A stretch of 64,000 nucleotides of DNA from Burkholderiales bacterium. GTDB lineage: Bacteria; Pseudomonadota; Gammaproteobacteria; Burkholderiales; SG8-41. The notes under the pieces were generated by a model that had not been told where the DNA came from, did not search any database, and was given only the letters and a program-made list of their open reading frames with translations. The DNA lies in NCBI GenBank assembly GCA_019744975.1, contig JAIETP010000012.1:1-64000 (forward strand). Reading direction: 5' to 3'. Positions within the stretch are counted from its first letter, which is position 1; the number at the start of each line of letters is the position of its first letter. The position numbers and the translations under genes were made by a program. Positions 37,728-47,074 of the stretch are shown piece by piece.

Positions 37728-37999
37728 GAAAGCTCCTTGACTGTCTAAATGACAAAAATGCGTGAATGGCAAAGCTGCGCGAGCCGCGATTGTAGCCGAA
37801 GCGGCTCACGGCCCCTAGGTCGCTGCGTGGGTTCGTCCAGAACACAGCCGGATTGCCTGCCTCATGGATCAGGCACGGGCCGCCGATCCCGTTGCAGCTG
37901 TATGGAATAACATCGATCAAGGCTCTCGGTTGACAGGGATTTTATAAACCGTTGTTTATATTATGTATTTTGACAGGCGTCCCTTGGTCGCTGGCGGCT
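37728..37999. other. Spacer between cytochrome c and permease genes
   Basis: 272 bases without a gene. The right part (about 37940-37980) is AT-rich. I see no clear promoter or repeat. Confidence 0.4.
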
Positions 38000-39265
38000 T
38001 CAGCCGCGGAGCAAAGTCAAAAGGTGAAATGCCAGCAAGGCCAGCGACAGCAACAATCCGCCCCAGGGTATCCACCCGGCGTAGACCCGCGCGCCGGCAG
38101 GCGCAGGATCACGCTGCTTGATGCGAATCAGCGCCAGATTCACCAGCGCAAAAACCACCAATACGATGGTGCTGGTGGCCTTGGCCAAAGTGGCGAGCGG
38201 CAGCGCCAGTGCGCACAACAGCACGCCGGACGCGGCGGTGACGGTGGCGATGACCGGCGTCCCGGTGACCGTGCTGACCTGCGCAAACACGCCGGGCAGC
38301 CAGCCCGCCGCGCTCATGCCGTAGAGCATGCGCGAAGCCATGATGATCTGGATCAGCGCGCCATTAACCACGGCGAACAGGCTGATCGCGGCAATCAGTG
38401 TTGGTGAATGGCCGGTGCTGTGTTCAAAAATCAGCGCCAGGGGAGCCGCGCTGGCGGCGAGTTGTGCGGGCGGCAGTGACAACACCGCCACCAGCGCGAC
38501 CAGCAAATACAGCGTGGTGGCCAGCGCCAGCGCGAACAGAATGGCGCGCGGCAGATTGCGCGAGGCGTCCTGCACTTCCTCGGCGACATTGGCCATGTCC
38601 TCGAAGCCGATGAAGGCATAAAAGGCGAGGAAGGCGCCGAGCATGATGCCCGACCAGGCGGCGGCGTCGGCGGCGGGCAGCAATTCCGGCCAGCGCGCGG
38701 GCAGGCTTGCCAGGCTGGGTGAAGCGACGGCGATGATCAGCAGCAGCCCGGCAATTTCGATCATGGTTGCAATGGCTGCCGCCCATGCTGATTCGAGGAT
38801 GCCCCAGATCGCAAGACCGCACAGCAGCAGCACCACCGCGACGATGACCAGTGTCGCCGGCAATGCCACAAAAACATCCAGATAACCGACGAAGCCGCGG
38901 GTGATGGTGGCGGCGGACACCAGTCCGGCAGCCGCGACCAGCAATCCGACCAGCGTTGACAAGGCACGGATGCCGAAACCCTGTTGGACATAAATCGATT
39001 CGCCCCCGGCCCGCGGATAACGGGAAGTCAGCTCGGCGTAGGAGAAGCCGGTGAGGGCGGCGACCGCCGCCGCAATCAGGAATGCGAGCGGCGCGTAGAG
39101 GCCGGCAACACCGGCGATCTTGCCGACCAGCACATAAATGCCCGCGCCGAGGATCGTGCCCAGGCCGTAAAAAGTGATCAGGGGCAATGACAACACGCGC
39201 CGCAATGGCGGGGGCTGTGCGGAAACCGCTTTTTCGCTGTGCGGATCCTGGCGTGCGGCCGGCAA
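38000..39265 (-). CDS. APC-superfamily amino acid permease
   Basis: An integral membrane transporter with about twelve helices, of the amino acid-polyamine-organocation type. It has GLGTILGAGIYVLVG in helix 1, GFSYAELTSRYPRAGG, and the FYAFIGFEDMANVAEE segment. Substrate unknown. The start is uncertain: I use TTG 39265, immediately after the response-regulator stop; no clear Shine-Dalgarno is visible and the frame is open to 39370. Confidence 0.85.
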   Translation of the reverse strand: MPAARQDPHSEKAVSAQPPPLRRVLSLPLITFYGLGTILGAGIYVLVGKIAGVAGLYAPLAFLIAAAVAALTGFSYAELTSRYPRAGGESIYVQQGFGIRALSTLVGLLVAAAGLVSAATITRGFVGYLDVFVALPATLVIVAVVLLLCGLAIWGILESAWAAAIATMIEIAGLLLIIAVASPSLASLPARWPELLPAADAAAWSGIMLGAFLAFYAFIGFEDMANVAEEVQDASRNLPRAILFALALATTLYLLVALVAVLSLPPAQLAASAAPLALIFEHSTGHSPTLIAAISLFAVVNGALIQIIMASRMLYGMSAAGWLPGVFAQVSTVTGTPVIATVTAASGVLLCALALPLATLAKATSTIVLVVFALVNLALIRIKQRDPAPAGARVYAGWIPWGGLLLSLALLAFHLLTLLRG

Positions 39266-39267
39266 GA

Positions 39268-39681
39268 TCAGCCTGGGCGGCGGGTTGCCAGCAGACTTCG
39301 GATCTGGCGCACCAGCAGGCCCGGGTTGAACGGTTTGGTCATCACCAGTTGCGCGCCGGCAGCCATGCACTCTTTTTCAAAACTGCGGTCATGGTTGGCG
39401 GTGAGGAAAATGACGGGTAGCGACACCAGGGCCGGCTGGGCGCGGATCCAGCGCAGCACCGCCAGCCCGTCAGCGACCGGCATGTTGCCGTCGAGCACGG
39501 CGATATCGAAGGGGCCCTGTGCCAGCGTTGCCATGGCCTCGCCGCCGTCCTTGCAGGGGTGAACTTCGGCGTGGCGCATGTTCTTCAGATAGAAAGTCAC
39601 GAAACGCGTGATGTCGGGATTATCCTCGGCCAGCAGTATGCGTGTCGTACCGGTAAAGCTGTGCGATGCGGAGGAGGTCAT
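39268..39681 (-). CDS. Single-domain response regulator
   Basis: A 137-residue stand-alone receiver protein, CheY-like. It has acidic residues in LLAEDNPD, the phospho-acceptor Asp in VLDGNMPVADG, and the conserved Lys in VMTKPFNP. No output domain is present. It directly precedes the permease gene on the same strand; a shared transcript is likely. The partner kinase is unknown, though the histidine kinase at 30.6-32.4 kb is the only one in the window. Confidence 0.88.
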   Translation of the reverse strand: MTSSASHSFTGTTRILLAEDNPDITRFVTFYLKNMRHAEVHPCKDGGEAMATLAQGPFDIAVLDGNMPVADGLAVLRWIRAQPALVSLPVIFLTANHDRSFEKECMAAGAQLVMTKPFNPGLLVRQIRSLLATRRPG

Positions 39682-39773
39682 GGAGGATGAATTTTTCGGA
39701 ACGGTCGCACTGGAACACGGGTGTTGCGGCCAGGGCACCGGCAGTCACAGCGCAAGTATAACGTGCGGCTTTC

Positions 39774-40718
39774 TCAGGGAGTGGCCGCGATGGTTTTCAG
39801 GGTCGCCTGATACTGTGCAAGCCGCGGTCCGCCCAACGCGACCGCCCGTTGTGCGGCGATCAGGGCCTCGTTTCTGCGCCCCAGTTCGAACCGGGTCTGG
39901 GCCAGATTATTCCAGGCGTCGCCGGACCGGGGATGATCAATGGTGGCTTGGCGATAGGCGATTTCAGCGGCGGGCAGATCTTTCAGCGCATAGGCGGCAT
40001 TGCCTGCGCCGATAAGCGCGGCAAGATTCCCCGGCCATTTTTCCAGCGCCGCGGCATAAGCCTGTCGCGCGCCATCAGCGGAGACGCGCTCGAGCGCGGC
40101 TGCGGCGGCCACATGATCGGTTTCAGTCGCGGTAGCCGGCAGTTGTCGCGGCGGCAGTGCAACCATGGCCCAGTGCGCGCCGCGTGCCCAGGTGCGCTCG
40201 AAGGTCGAGAAAGTCATGACCAGACTGCGCGTGGTGCCGGAGCGGAGGATGATTTCTTCGCGCCCGCGGTCATAACCGATGACCACGGCATAGTGCCAGA
40301 CCGGAGCAAAGGCGAACGCGAGGTTTTGCAATACCACGACGGGATTGCCCGCCGCCGCTTCCAGCAGCACATCTTCAAGGCGTGGCGCCAGCCGGTATGC
40401 GAGCCTGCCATGACGCCGCGCGGCGGCGAGCATCTCTGCCTGTAGCGAACCTTCGCGTCCCGGCAGATAGACTTGCGGCACCAGCGCAGCGGGCGTGGTG
40501 GCAACACCGCCATGAACAAGGACCGTGGCCAGCGCGGCCGGACCGCATTGATACTCCTCCTGCGGAAAAAACGGCACGGCTGCGAGTTCAACCTGTTGCG
40601 GCAATGAGCCCGGTGCATTTGCTCGCAGCGCACTGACCTGTGGCGTGGCACAGCCGCCGAGCAGAACCATCAGAAAAAGGACCCCCGCCATCGCGGGGGT
40701 CCTGATCCAGTGCAACAT
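39774..40718 (-). CDS. PA2778-family cysteine peptidase-like lipoprotein with TPR region
   Basis: A 314-residue lipoprotein (lipobox LLGGC near residue 22). Residues 45-190 resemble C39-type peptidases: the cysteine in EYQCGPAALATVL, and the His in WHYAVVIGYD. The C-terminus (about 215-310) has two or three TPR-like helical repeats (GDAWNNLAQTRFELGRRNEAL). It follows the PA2779-type gene by 3 bases, a pairing I recall from Pseudomonas. The first twelve codons also form a strong terminator-like hairpin. Confidence 0.82.
   Translation of the reverse strand: MLHWIRTPAMAGVLFLMVLLGGCATPQVSALRANAPGSLPQQVELAAVPFFPQEEYQCGPAALATVLVHGGVATTPAALVPQVYLPGREGSLQAEMLAAARRHGRLAYRLAPRLEDVLLEAAAGNPVVVLQNLAFAFAPVWHYAVVIGYDRGREEIILRSGTTRSLVMTFSTFERTWARGAHWAMVALPPRQLPATATETDHVAAAAALERVSADGARQAYAAALEKWPGNLAALIGAGNAAYALKDLPAAEIAYRQATIDHPRSGDAWNNLAQTRFELGRRNEALIAAQRAVALGGPRLAQYQATLKTIAATP
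40674..40703 (-). terminator. Terminator-like hairpin inside the start of the PA2778-type gene
   Basis: The 11-base arms AGGACCCCCGC (40678-40688) and GCGGGGGTCCT (40693-40703) pair perfectly around a 4-base loop. On the minus strand TTTTT follows, completing an intrinsic terminator. It lies within codons 6-14 of the downstream gene, so it may attenuate transcription from the PA2779-type gene into the PA2778-type gene. Confidence 0.6.
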
Positions 40719-40721
40719 GGA

Positions 40722-41099
40722 TTAACGAACCGATCGTGTGAACGGGAAGACCTTGGTCAGACCGAGGATGTCGGTGACCAGCAGGATGATGAATACCGCA
40801 AACAGCACGCCGACAATCCCGCCGCCGGCAGGCATCTGGTCGATGCGACCGGCGAGTTCACTGATTTCCTGGTCAGTCAGGGCATCGACGCGCTCGCGTA
40901 CGGCATCAGCGTCTGCGCCAAAAGACTGCATTTGTGCGCGTACGTCTTCGCGCGCCATGAAATCCTTTACCCGATCGCGTTCGGCGCTGGCGTGAATCTG
41001 GTCGGTGGTGACAATGCCTGCTGAAGCCGGCAGCGGTATTCCGAGACCGATGGTGCAAAGAATGAGCAGACGGGCGACAGCGCGGTTGAAGGCATGCAT
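40722..41099 (-). CDS. PA2779-family small membrane protein
   Basis: A 125-residue protein with a signal peptide (to about PASAG), a helical polar middle (VKDFMAREDVRAQMQSFGAD, VRERVDALTDQEI) and one C-terminal membrane helix (IVGVLFAVFIILLVTDILGL). The pattern matches the PA2779 family, whose function is unknown. It is upstream of and adjacent to the PA2778-type gene, with GAGGAG before its ATG. Confidence 0.82.
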   Translation of the reverse strand: MHAFNRAVARLLILCTIGLGIPLPASAGIVTTDQIHASAERDRVKDFMAREDVRAQMQSFGADADAVRERVDALTDQEISELAGRIDQMPAGGGIVGVLFAVFIILLVTDILGLTKVFPFTRSVR

Positions 41100-41330
41100 G
41101 TTGTTTCTCCTCTTGAAGAGTAATGGACATAAAAAGGCCGCCCAAGCGGGAGCCCAAGGGTTATAAAATTATTGTTTTAAATCAAATGCTTATAAAGCAT
41201 TTGGAGCAGCCCCTGGCACTGCTGCGCACGGTGGTGCGCATGATCTGCCGCCGGTTTGACAACGGCATATCCGCATTGTTCACCGCATTTTTTGCACTAC
41301 GCCATTGCGGCGCGGCGCTTTGATCCGCGC
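41100..41330. other. AT-rich spacer with hairpin
   Basis: 231 bases between the PA2779-type gene and the end of ilvD. AAATGCTT (41184-41191) and AAGCATTT (41195-41202) form a perfect stem, extended by an outer C-G pair. It sits in an AT-rich patch and could be the ilvD terminator or part of the promoter of the PA2779-type gene. A 66-codon plus-strand frame here is not convincing. Confidence 0.4.
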
Positions 41331-43004
41331 TTAATCGGTGACTGCGCCTTTGCTCGCGGTCGATACCAGGCGTGCGAATTTGGCCAGCGCGCCACGCGTG
41401 TAACGCGGCTTCGGCTGCTTCCATTTCTTTTTGCGCGCCGCGAATTCCTTGGCGCTGATGTTCAGCTGGATCAGCAGTTTGTGCGCGTCGATGGTGACCG
41501 AATCGCCTTCCTTGATCAGCGCGATCGGCCCGCCCTCGAAGGCCTCCGGTGCGACATGGCCGACCACCATGCCCCAGGTGCCGCCGGAGAAACGGCCGTC
41601 GGTGATCAGGCCGACGGATTCACCCAGTCCCTGCCCGGTCAGCGCGCCGGTGGGGGCGAGCATTTCCTGCATGCCCGGGCCGCCCTTCGGTCCTTCATAA
41701 CGAATCACCACCACATCGCCGGCCTTGATCTTTTTCGCCATGATGGCCTTCATCGTGGCGGCTTCGGAATCGAACACACGCGCCGGCCCGGTGATTTTCG
41801 GTGATTTCAAGCCGGTGATCTTGGCGACGCAGCCCTCAGGTGCCAGGTTGCCTTTGAGGATGGCCAGGTGTCCTTGTTTGTACATCGGATTCGACCACGG
41901 CCGGATCACATCCTGGTCGGCACGCGGCGCGTCCGGCACATTTTTCAATTCCTGCGCCATGGTGCGACCGGTGATGGTCATGCAGTCGCCGTGCAGCAAG
42001 CCCTGTTTCAAGAGCATTTTCAGCACCTGCGGCACGCCGCCGGCGCGATGGAAATCCACGGCGACATAACGACCCGAGGGTTTCAGGTCACACAGCACCG
42101 GCACCTTGCGGCGCACGCGCTCGAAATCGTCGATGGTCCATTTGACCTGCGCTGCATGGGCAATGGCAAGGTAATGCAGCACGGCGTTGGTTGAACCGCC
42201 GGTGGCCATGATCAGCGCCACCGCGTTTTCAATCGATTTGCGGGTGACGATGTCGCGCGGCTTGATGTCCTGCTTGATGGCGTTGACCAGCAGCAACGCG
42301 GAATGCGCGGCGGAATCGGCTTTTTCCGGATCCGGTGATGCCATCTGCGACGACCCCAGCGCGCTCATGCCCAGCGCCTCAAACGAAGACGACATGGTGT
42401 TGGCGGTGAACATGCCGCCGCAGGCACCGACCGAGGGGCAGGCATTTTTCTCGATGCCGATGAAATCCTCGTCGCTCATTTTCCCGGCAGAGTAGGCGCC
42501 GACGGCCTCAAAGGCGCTGACCACGGTCAGGTCCTGGCCTTTCCAGCGGCCGGGCTTGATGGTGCCGGCGTAGACGTAGATGGCCGGCACGTTCATGCGC
42601 AGCATGGCGATCATGCCGCCCGGCATGTTTTTGTCGCAGCCGCCGCAGACCAGCACGCCGTCCATGGCCTGGCCATTCACCGCGGTTTCGATGCAGTCGG
42701 CGATGACTTCACGCGATACCAGCGAATATTTCATCGCCTCGGTGCCCATGCCGATGCCGTCGGTAATGGTCGGTACACCGAACACCTGGGGCATCGCGCC
42801 CGCACCATGCAGCGCGGCGATTGCGCGGTCGACCAGCGGCTGGATGCCGGCGTTGCACGGGTTCATCGTCGAATGCCCGTTGGCGACGCCGACGATGGGT
42901 TTTTCGAAGTCGCGGTCGCCAAAACCCACGGCGCGCAGCATGGCGCGATTGGGCGCGCGGGCGACGCCGGCGGTGATCAGGTGGCTGCGTTTATTGAGCG
43001 GCAT
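41331..43004 (-). CDS. ilvD: Dihydroxy-acid dehydratase
   Basis: IlvD dehydrates dihydroxy acids to the 2-keto acids leading to valine and isoleucine. The 557-residue protein carries three iron-sulfur-type cysteines: C50 in MNPCNAG, C123 in GGCDKNMPG and C195 in [13 protein letters not shown], the pattern of the [2Fe-2S] class. Ends with [22 protein letters not shown]. It is transcribed alone, divergent from lgt. Confidence 0.95.
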   Translation of the reverse strand: MPLNKRSHLITAGVARAPNRAMLRAVGFGDRDFEKPIVGVANGHSTMNPCNAGIQPLVDRAIAALHGAGAMPQVFGVPTITDGIGMGTEAMKYSLVSREVIADCIETAVNGQAMDGVLVCGGCDKNMPGGMIAMLRMNVPAIYVYAGTIKPGRWKGQDLTVVSAFEAVGAYSAGKMSDEDFIGIEKNACPSVGACGGMFTANTMSSSFEALGMSALGSSQMASPDPEKADSAAHSALLLVNAIKQDIKPRDIVTRKSIENAVALIMATGGSTNAVLHYLAIAHAAQVKWTIDDFERVRRKVPVLCDLKPSGRYVAVDFHRAGGVPQVLKMLLKQGLLHGDCMTITGRTMAQELKNVPDAPRADQDVIRPWSNPMYKQGHLAILKGNLAPEGCVAKITGLKSPKITGPARVFDSEAATMKAIMAKKIKAGDVVVIRYEGPKGGPGMQEMLAPTGALTGQGLGESVGLITDGRFSGGTWGMVVGHVAPEAFEGGPIALIKEGDSVTIDAHKLLIQLNISAKEFAARKKKWKQPKPRYTRGALAKFARLVSTASKGAVTD

Positions 43005-43144
43005 GCTTGTTCTCCAATGGGCCTGCGGGTCATCCGGCGATGGCCACAGCGGCGGGACACGTATAATAAGGGCGGCATTTTATCGTATCCCCGTAATTTT
43101 CCGATCCATTTTTCCTTCGCGCTTTCCGTCGAGGTCATTCCCTC

Positions 43145-43930
43145 ATGTTTGTGCATCCCCAATTCGATCCCGTGGCGCTGCAGCTCGGACCGCTGGCCCT
43201 GCGCTGGTACGGTCTGATGTACCTGCTCGGCTTCGCGCTGATCTGGCTGTTCGGTCGTTATCGCATCGACCGCAATCCCGGCGGCACATGGACCCGCAAC
43301 GACCTCGACGATGTGTTGTTCTACGGCATCCTCGGCACCATACTCGGCGGGCGGCTGGGTTACGTGCTGTTCTACAAGTTCGGCGATTACCTGGCAGCGC
43401 CCTGGAAAGTGTTTTATGTGTGGGAGGGCGGCATGTCCTTCCACGGCGGCTTCCTCGGCGTGGTCATCGCGATGATCTGGTTCGCGCGCAGTCGCCGCAA
43501 GGACTGGCTGCAGATCACCGATTTTATTGCGCCGCTGGTGCCGCTGGGACTGGCCGCCGGGCGCATGGGCAATTTCATCAACGCCGAATTGTGGGGCCGG
43601 CCGACTGACCTGCCGTGGGCTATGGTGTTTCCCCATGTCGATCGCGTGGCGCGCCATCCGTCGCAACTCTACGAGTTTGCGCTCGAGGGTATCGTGCTGT
43701 TCCTGATCCTGTGGCTGTTCACGCTGAAGCCGCGGCCGCGCGGCGCGGCGTCGGCGCTGTTCCTGATCGGCTACGGCGTGTTCCGTTTCGGTGTTGAATA
43801 CACCCGTGAACCCGACAGTTTTCTCGGGCTGCTCGCGCTCGGGTTATCGATGGGGCAGTGGCTGTCGCTGCCGATGGTTGTCGCCGGAGCCGGGCTGCTG
43901 GCCTGGGCGTATACGCGCCCCCGCGGATAG
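43145..43930 (+). CDS. lgt: Prolipoprotein diacylglyceryl transferase
   Basis: Lgt attaches the diacylglyceryl group to the lipobox cysteine of prolipoproteins in the inner membrane. The 261-residue protein has about seven helices, the Lgt signature [25 protein letters not shown], and [16 protein letters not shown] (43062-43067) upstream is a likely -10. Its substrates in the window would include the proteins at 4437, 35966 and 39774. Confidence 0.95.
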   Translation: MFVHPQFDPVALQLGPLALRWYGLMYLLGFALIWLFGRYRIDRNPGGTWTRNDLDDVLFYGILGTILGGRLGYVLFYKFGDYLAAPWKVFYVWEGGMSFHGGFLGVVIAMIWFARSRRKDWLQITDFIAPLVPLGLAAGRMGNFINAELWGRPTDLPWAMVFPHVDRVARHPSQLYEFALEGIVLFLILWLFTLKPRPRGAASALFLIGYGVFRFGVEYTREPDSFLGLLALGLSMGQWLSLPMVVAGAGLLAWAYTRPRG

Positions 43931-43935
43931 ACCGG

Positions 43936-44715
43936 TTAATTCAGTTTCTTCGGATCGACCTTGCTCGCCGGTTTTTCCTGTGTGCGCTGCGCCGCGCGAC
44001 GGTCCAGCAGGCGCTGGAAATTATCCAGCGACAGCAGGTGCGCGTAAACGCGCGACAACATGCCGTTACGGGCGAGTTCCTGCAATATCGCGGCCGGCAG
44101 CGCCTGCAGCCTTTCTTCGGAAATCCGGTACATGCCGGTCAACGCGATCGGCGGCTCGCCCTGCGGCGCGACCTGCGCGGTAAAGGTTTCCAGCAAGCGC
44201 AGTTCATGCAGCTTTTTGCACATGTCTTCGGTGCGCGCGAGGTCGGCCTCAAATTCGAACAGCAGTTTGCGCAGATGATCCCACACCGGCAACGCTTCGC
44301 CCTTGCTGTCGTAGAGGGCTTCCCCCCTGGCGTTCACCGCACGTTTTTCGACGCAGGCGATACGTTCCGACTGTTCCTTGCCGTCAACGGTGACGCGGGT
44401 CATGCAGAACGGGTAACGCCGCACATAGGCCGGCAGGTAAGCCCCGGCGTCCCAGGTATCGTCGCCGGCGACAAACAGATTCTGCTGTGCTTCAAGGCCG
44501 AGGATGGCCATCGCGACAAATGTGTTTCCGCCATCGCCGGAAATGAAGGTGATCGGATAATCGTGAACCGCGGGCGCGAATTCGGCGAAGGACAGCGGCA
44601 GTGCCGTCAGGTTGCGGAACAGCACCGGCAACCTGCGTTCCGCCGGCAGCAATACCTTGTGGGTTTTCGCCAGTGGAACGATTTCCTGGTAACCGTAGGG
44701 GGGGTTGATGTCCAA
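43936..44715 (-). CDS. SapC-like protein
   Basis: A 259-residue protein resembling the SapC family: YQEIVPLAKTHKVLLP, then YPITFISGDGGNTFVAMAILGLE, and YPFCMTRV. Family function is unclear; the name comes from an S-layer-region protein. I use TTG 44715, since the longer frame runs through the tRNA-Ala gene and cannot be coding there; ATG 44775 is an alternative. Convergent with lgt, 5 bases apart. Confidence 0.75.
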   Translation of the reverse strand: MDINPPYGYQEIVPLAKTHKVLLPAERRLPVLFRNLTALPLSFAEFAPAVHDYPITFISGDGGNTFVAMAILGLEAQQNLFVAGDDTWDAGAYLPAYVRRYPFCMTRVTVDGKEQSERIACVEKRAVNARGEALYDSKGEALPVWDHLRKLLFEFEADLARTEDMCKKLHELRLLETFTAQVAPQGEPPIALTGMYRISEERLQALPAAILQELARNGMLSRVYAHLLSLDNFQRLLDRRAAQRTQEKPASKVDPKKLN

Positions 44716-44766
44716 AATGATTTCCGGGCAGGGTTTTGATTGATTATAGCCGTGGCTTCCGGCGAT

Positions 44767-44795
44767 TTGCCGCATGCCCGCCGAGCGGGTAGAAT
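44767..44795 (+). promoter_or_regulatory. Promoter of tRNA-Ala
   Basis: TTGCCG (44767-44772) and TAGAAT (44790-44795) with a 17-base spacer, placing the start of transcription a few bases before the tRNA at 44809. The stretch is GC-rich between -10 and the tRNA, consistent with a stable-RNA discriminator. Confidence 0.6.
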
Positions 44796-44808
44796 CCGCC
44801 CTCTTTTC

Positions 44809-44884
<76 letters not shown>

Positions 44885-44885
44885 A

Positions 44886-44919
44886 AACAAAACGGCCACC
44901 GCAGGGTGGCTGTTTTGTT
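44886..44919 (+). terminator. Terminator after tRNA-Ala
   Basis: Arms of 15 bases (44886-44900 and 44905-44919) around GCAG; the only imperfect pair is one G-U. The descending arm contains TTTTGTT. Because A-tracts and T-tracts flank the stem, it can work in both directions. Its right half resembles the terminator at 48940-48967. Confidence 0.8.
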
Positions 44920-45071
44920 GGGAGAGTTCATCGCGGTGGTATGACCGTGCGGCTAATCTCCAGCGCAGCACCCCTGCCAGCGTTCCTCTGCGAAAATTCA
45001 AGGCGGATAAGGTCGGATTGACCGGATTTTTGCTTTGGCGTGAGTCGCTTGCCTGCCAGCCTTTGCGGCGC

Positions 45072-45115
45072 GTAAAAGTGACATCCAGATTTCCCTGTCG
45101 GCCGTATAAGTGACA
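45072..45115 (+). promoter_or_regulatory. Direct repeat GTAWAAGTGACA upstream of the ECF sigma gene
   Basis: GTAAAAGTGACA (45072-45083) and GTATAAGTGACA (45104-45115) are 32 bases apart, three helical turns, and 33 bases before the sigma gene start. They could be binding sites for a regulator or two overlapping promoter elements. I do not see the same motif before the other genes of the cluster. Confidence 0.45.
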
Positions 45116-45147
45116 GGGCATCCGGGAAAACAACAGCAGACAGGAAA

Positions 45148-45738
45148 ATGCTCGACAACCAGGAAATCAAAAGACTGATCATAGCCACAGGTCTGCGCGG
45201 TGAGAACTCCGCGGCAGCCTTCGAGGCTTTATACAGGCTATGCGCCCCATTGCTGCTCGGTGTCGCGAGGCGGCTGGTTGGTCGTCGCGAGCTTGCCGAA
45301 GAGGTCCTCCATGACAGCTTTACGCGGATTTGGCGTTCCGCCGCGAGTTTTAATCCGACGAGTGCGCAGCCCCTTGCCTGGATGGTGACCATCGTCCGTA
45401 ACCGCGCCTTCGATGTCCTTGCCAGTCACGACGTATCGCGGGTTGATGCATTGGATGCGGAAGACTACGCGGATGACGGTGGCGGTCTTTTCGACTGGTC
45501 GCTTGATCCGGAGCAGGGGCTTGAGCAGCAACGCAATGCGCGGCACCTGCGAGATTGTCTGGCCACTCTGCAGGCGGCAGAGCGCCAGACGCTCACGCTG
45601 GCGTATGCGCACGGCATGAGTCACAGCGATCTTGCTGTGCACCTGCAGAAACCCCTGGGTACAGTAAAGGGCTGGATTCGCCGCGGGTTGGCCAATCTGC
45701 GTGGTTGCGTCGAGCGCAAAATGGAGGGTGCGAGATGA
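45148..45738 (+). CDS. ECF-family RNA polymerase sigma factor
   Basis: A 196-residue extracytoplasmic-function sigma factor. Region 2 is at about 20-90 (AFEALYRLCAPLLLGVARRL, AEEVLHDSFTRIW, LAWMVTIVRNRAFDVL) and region 4 at about 135-190 (LQAAERQTLTLAYAHGMSHSDLAVHL, PLGTVKGWIRRGLANL). It resembles the SigK group, which pairs with RskA-type anti-sigma factors, exactly what follows with an ATGA overlap. Probable target: this operon. Confidence 0.93.
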   Translation: MLDNQEIKRLIIATGLRGENSAAAFEALYRLCAPLLLGVARRLVGRRELAEEVLHDSFTRIWRSAASFNPTSAQPLAWMVTIVRNRAFDVLASHDVSRVDALDAEDYADDGGGLFDWSLDPEQGLEQQRNARHLRDCLATLQAAERQTLTLAYAHGMSHSDLAVHLQKPLGTVKGWIRRGLANLRGCVERKMEGAR

Positions 45739-46424
45739 AATTCGCGACCAGCCCCCATCTCGATGCGCTGTGTGGTGAATACCTGCTCGGGACACTGCGC
45801 GGCGCTGCACGTCGCCGTTTTGAGAGGGCATTAAACGACGAACCCCTGGTGGCATTGCGCTTGCGTCACTTGGAAACACTGTTTGCGCCGAGGTATTCAG
45901 AAATGATCAAAATGGAACCTTCCCCTTTGTTATGGAAGCGACTTGATCACGAACTGCAATTGTCCCGGTATCGCCCCCGGTGGGATCGCAGCCTTGGTTT
46001 CTGGCGGGCGTGGGCTGTGGCGACGACATTCGGATTGCTCACGGTGATGGCGGTCCAGGTTCTCCTGCCGGCATGGTTTCCTGCGGAACTGGTCGAAATC
46101 GCACGTCTGGAGTCGAAGGACAAAGGCGTTACTTTGTACGCCGAGTTGTCGAAGGACCAACGTACGCTTCGGCTACGTGCGCCACGACCGGTGCTTGCCG
46201 GCCCCGCGCAAAGTTATGAACTGTGGCTGCTGCCGGTCGGGGGCGGCGCACCGCTCTCACTTGCAGTGCTGGGCACGCTCGATGTCAGTATCTCGCTGCC
46301 GGAGCGGCAGGCCGCAGGGCTTCGCACAGGCGCGAAGCTCGCAGTTTCGGTCGAACCTGCCGGAGGCTCTCCCACCGGAGCACCTACCGGACCGGTTATT
46401 CTTGTCGGCGAGGTCAGGACTTAA
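45735..46424 (+). CDS. RskA-type anti-sigma factor
   Basis: A 229-residue membrane protein that should hold the sigma factor inactive. The cytoplasmic N-terminus (LDALCGEYLLGTLRGAARRRFERAL) matches the RskA sigma-binding domain. One membrane helix lies at about 90-112, and the periplasmic part has the family block SYELWLLPVGGGAPLSLAVLGTLD. No zinc-binding HxxxCxxC motif is seen. Translation is coupled to the sigma gene by a 4-base overlap. Confidence 0.9.
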   Translation: MKFATSPHLDALCGEYLLGTLRGAARRRFERALNDEPLVALRLRHLETLFAPRYSEMIKMEPSPLLWKRLDHELQLSRYRPRWDRSLGFWRAWAVATTFGLLTVMAVQVLLPAWFPAELVEIARLESKDKGVTLYAELSKDQRTLRLRAPRPVLAGPAQSYELWLLPVGGGAPLSLAVLGTLDVSISLPERQAAGLRTGAKLAVSVEPAGGSPTGAPTGPVILVGEVRT

Positions 46425-46495
46425 CATCCAATCGGGGTTGGCGGACGTTCTCACAGTGTAGTTCGGACAAAACACACTGGAAGGAGAACCATAAA

Positions 46496-47074
46496 ATGCA
46501 TCCCGTAAACCTCGAACGTCGCCGCCTGCTGACGGCGTCCGGCACGGCAACGCTGTCGGCGGCTGCAGTAACTGTTCTTGCGGGCTGGGTTCCCGGCCTG
46601 GCACTGGCACAGGGCAGTGACATGTCGAAAGACGTGCAAATTCTCAACGTTGCGCTCGGCCTCGAACATGAAGCCATCAACGCCTACCAACTCGGCGCGA
46701 AGAGCGGACTGTTGCAAAAGCCGGCACTGGATGTGGCCATCCTGTTTCAGGCGCATCACAAGAACCACCGTGACGCGCTGATCGCCACGATCGAGAAGTT
46801 GGGCGGTCGTCCGGTAACCGAAAAGACGCTGGCCGATTATGCCAAGGCGCTGCAAGCCGATACTCTGAAGAATCAGGGAGACGTGCTCAATCTGGCAGCG
46901 AGACTGGAAATGGGTGCAGCGAACGCTTATCTCGGCGTTATTCCTTCATTCAAGGACGCAGCACTGGCGAAAGTGGCGGCACGGCTTGCCGCCGACGAAA
47001 CCATGCACTGGACGGCACTGGCCACCGTACTGGGCCGGCCGCTGCCTGTTGCTGCGCTTTCGTTCGGAGCGTGA
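46496..47074 (+). CDS. Tat-exported ferritin-like protein
   Basis: A 192-residue protein with a twin-arginine signal (ERRRLLTASG, cleavage near ALAQG). The mature part is helical with repeated Glu/His pairs, GLEHEAINAYQLG, FQAHHKNHRDALI, LEMGAANAYLG and DETMHW, the pattern of a ferritin-like di-iron four-helix bundle. Folding before export fits a metal-loaded enzyme. AAGGAG lies 9 bases upstream. Its stop overlaps the next gene (GTGA). Function could be iron handling or peroxide removal; unproven. Confidence 0.85.
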   Translation: MHPVNLERRRLLTASGTATLSAAAVTVLAGWVPGLALAQGSDMSKDVQILNVALGLEHEAINAYQLGAKSGLLQKPALDVAILFQAHHKNHRDALIATIEKLGGRPVTEKTLADYAKALQADTLKNQGDVLNLAARLEMGAANAYLGVIPSFKDAALAKVAARLAADETMHWTALATVLGRPLPVAALSFGA

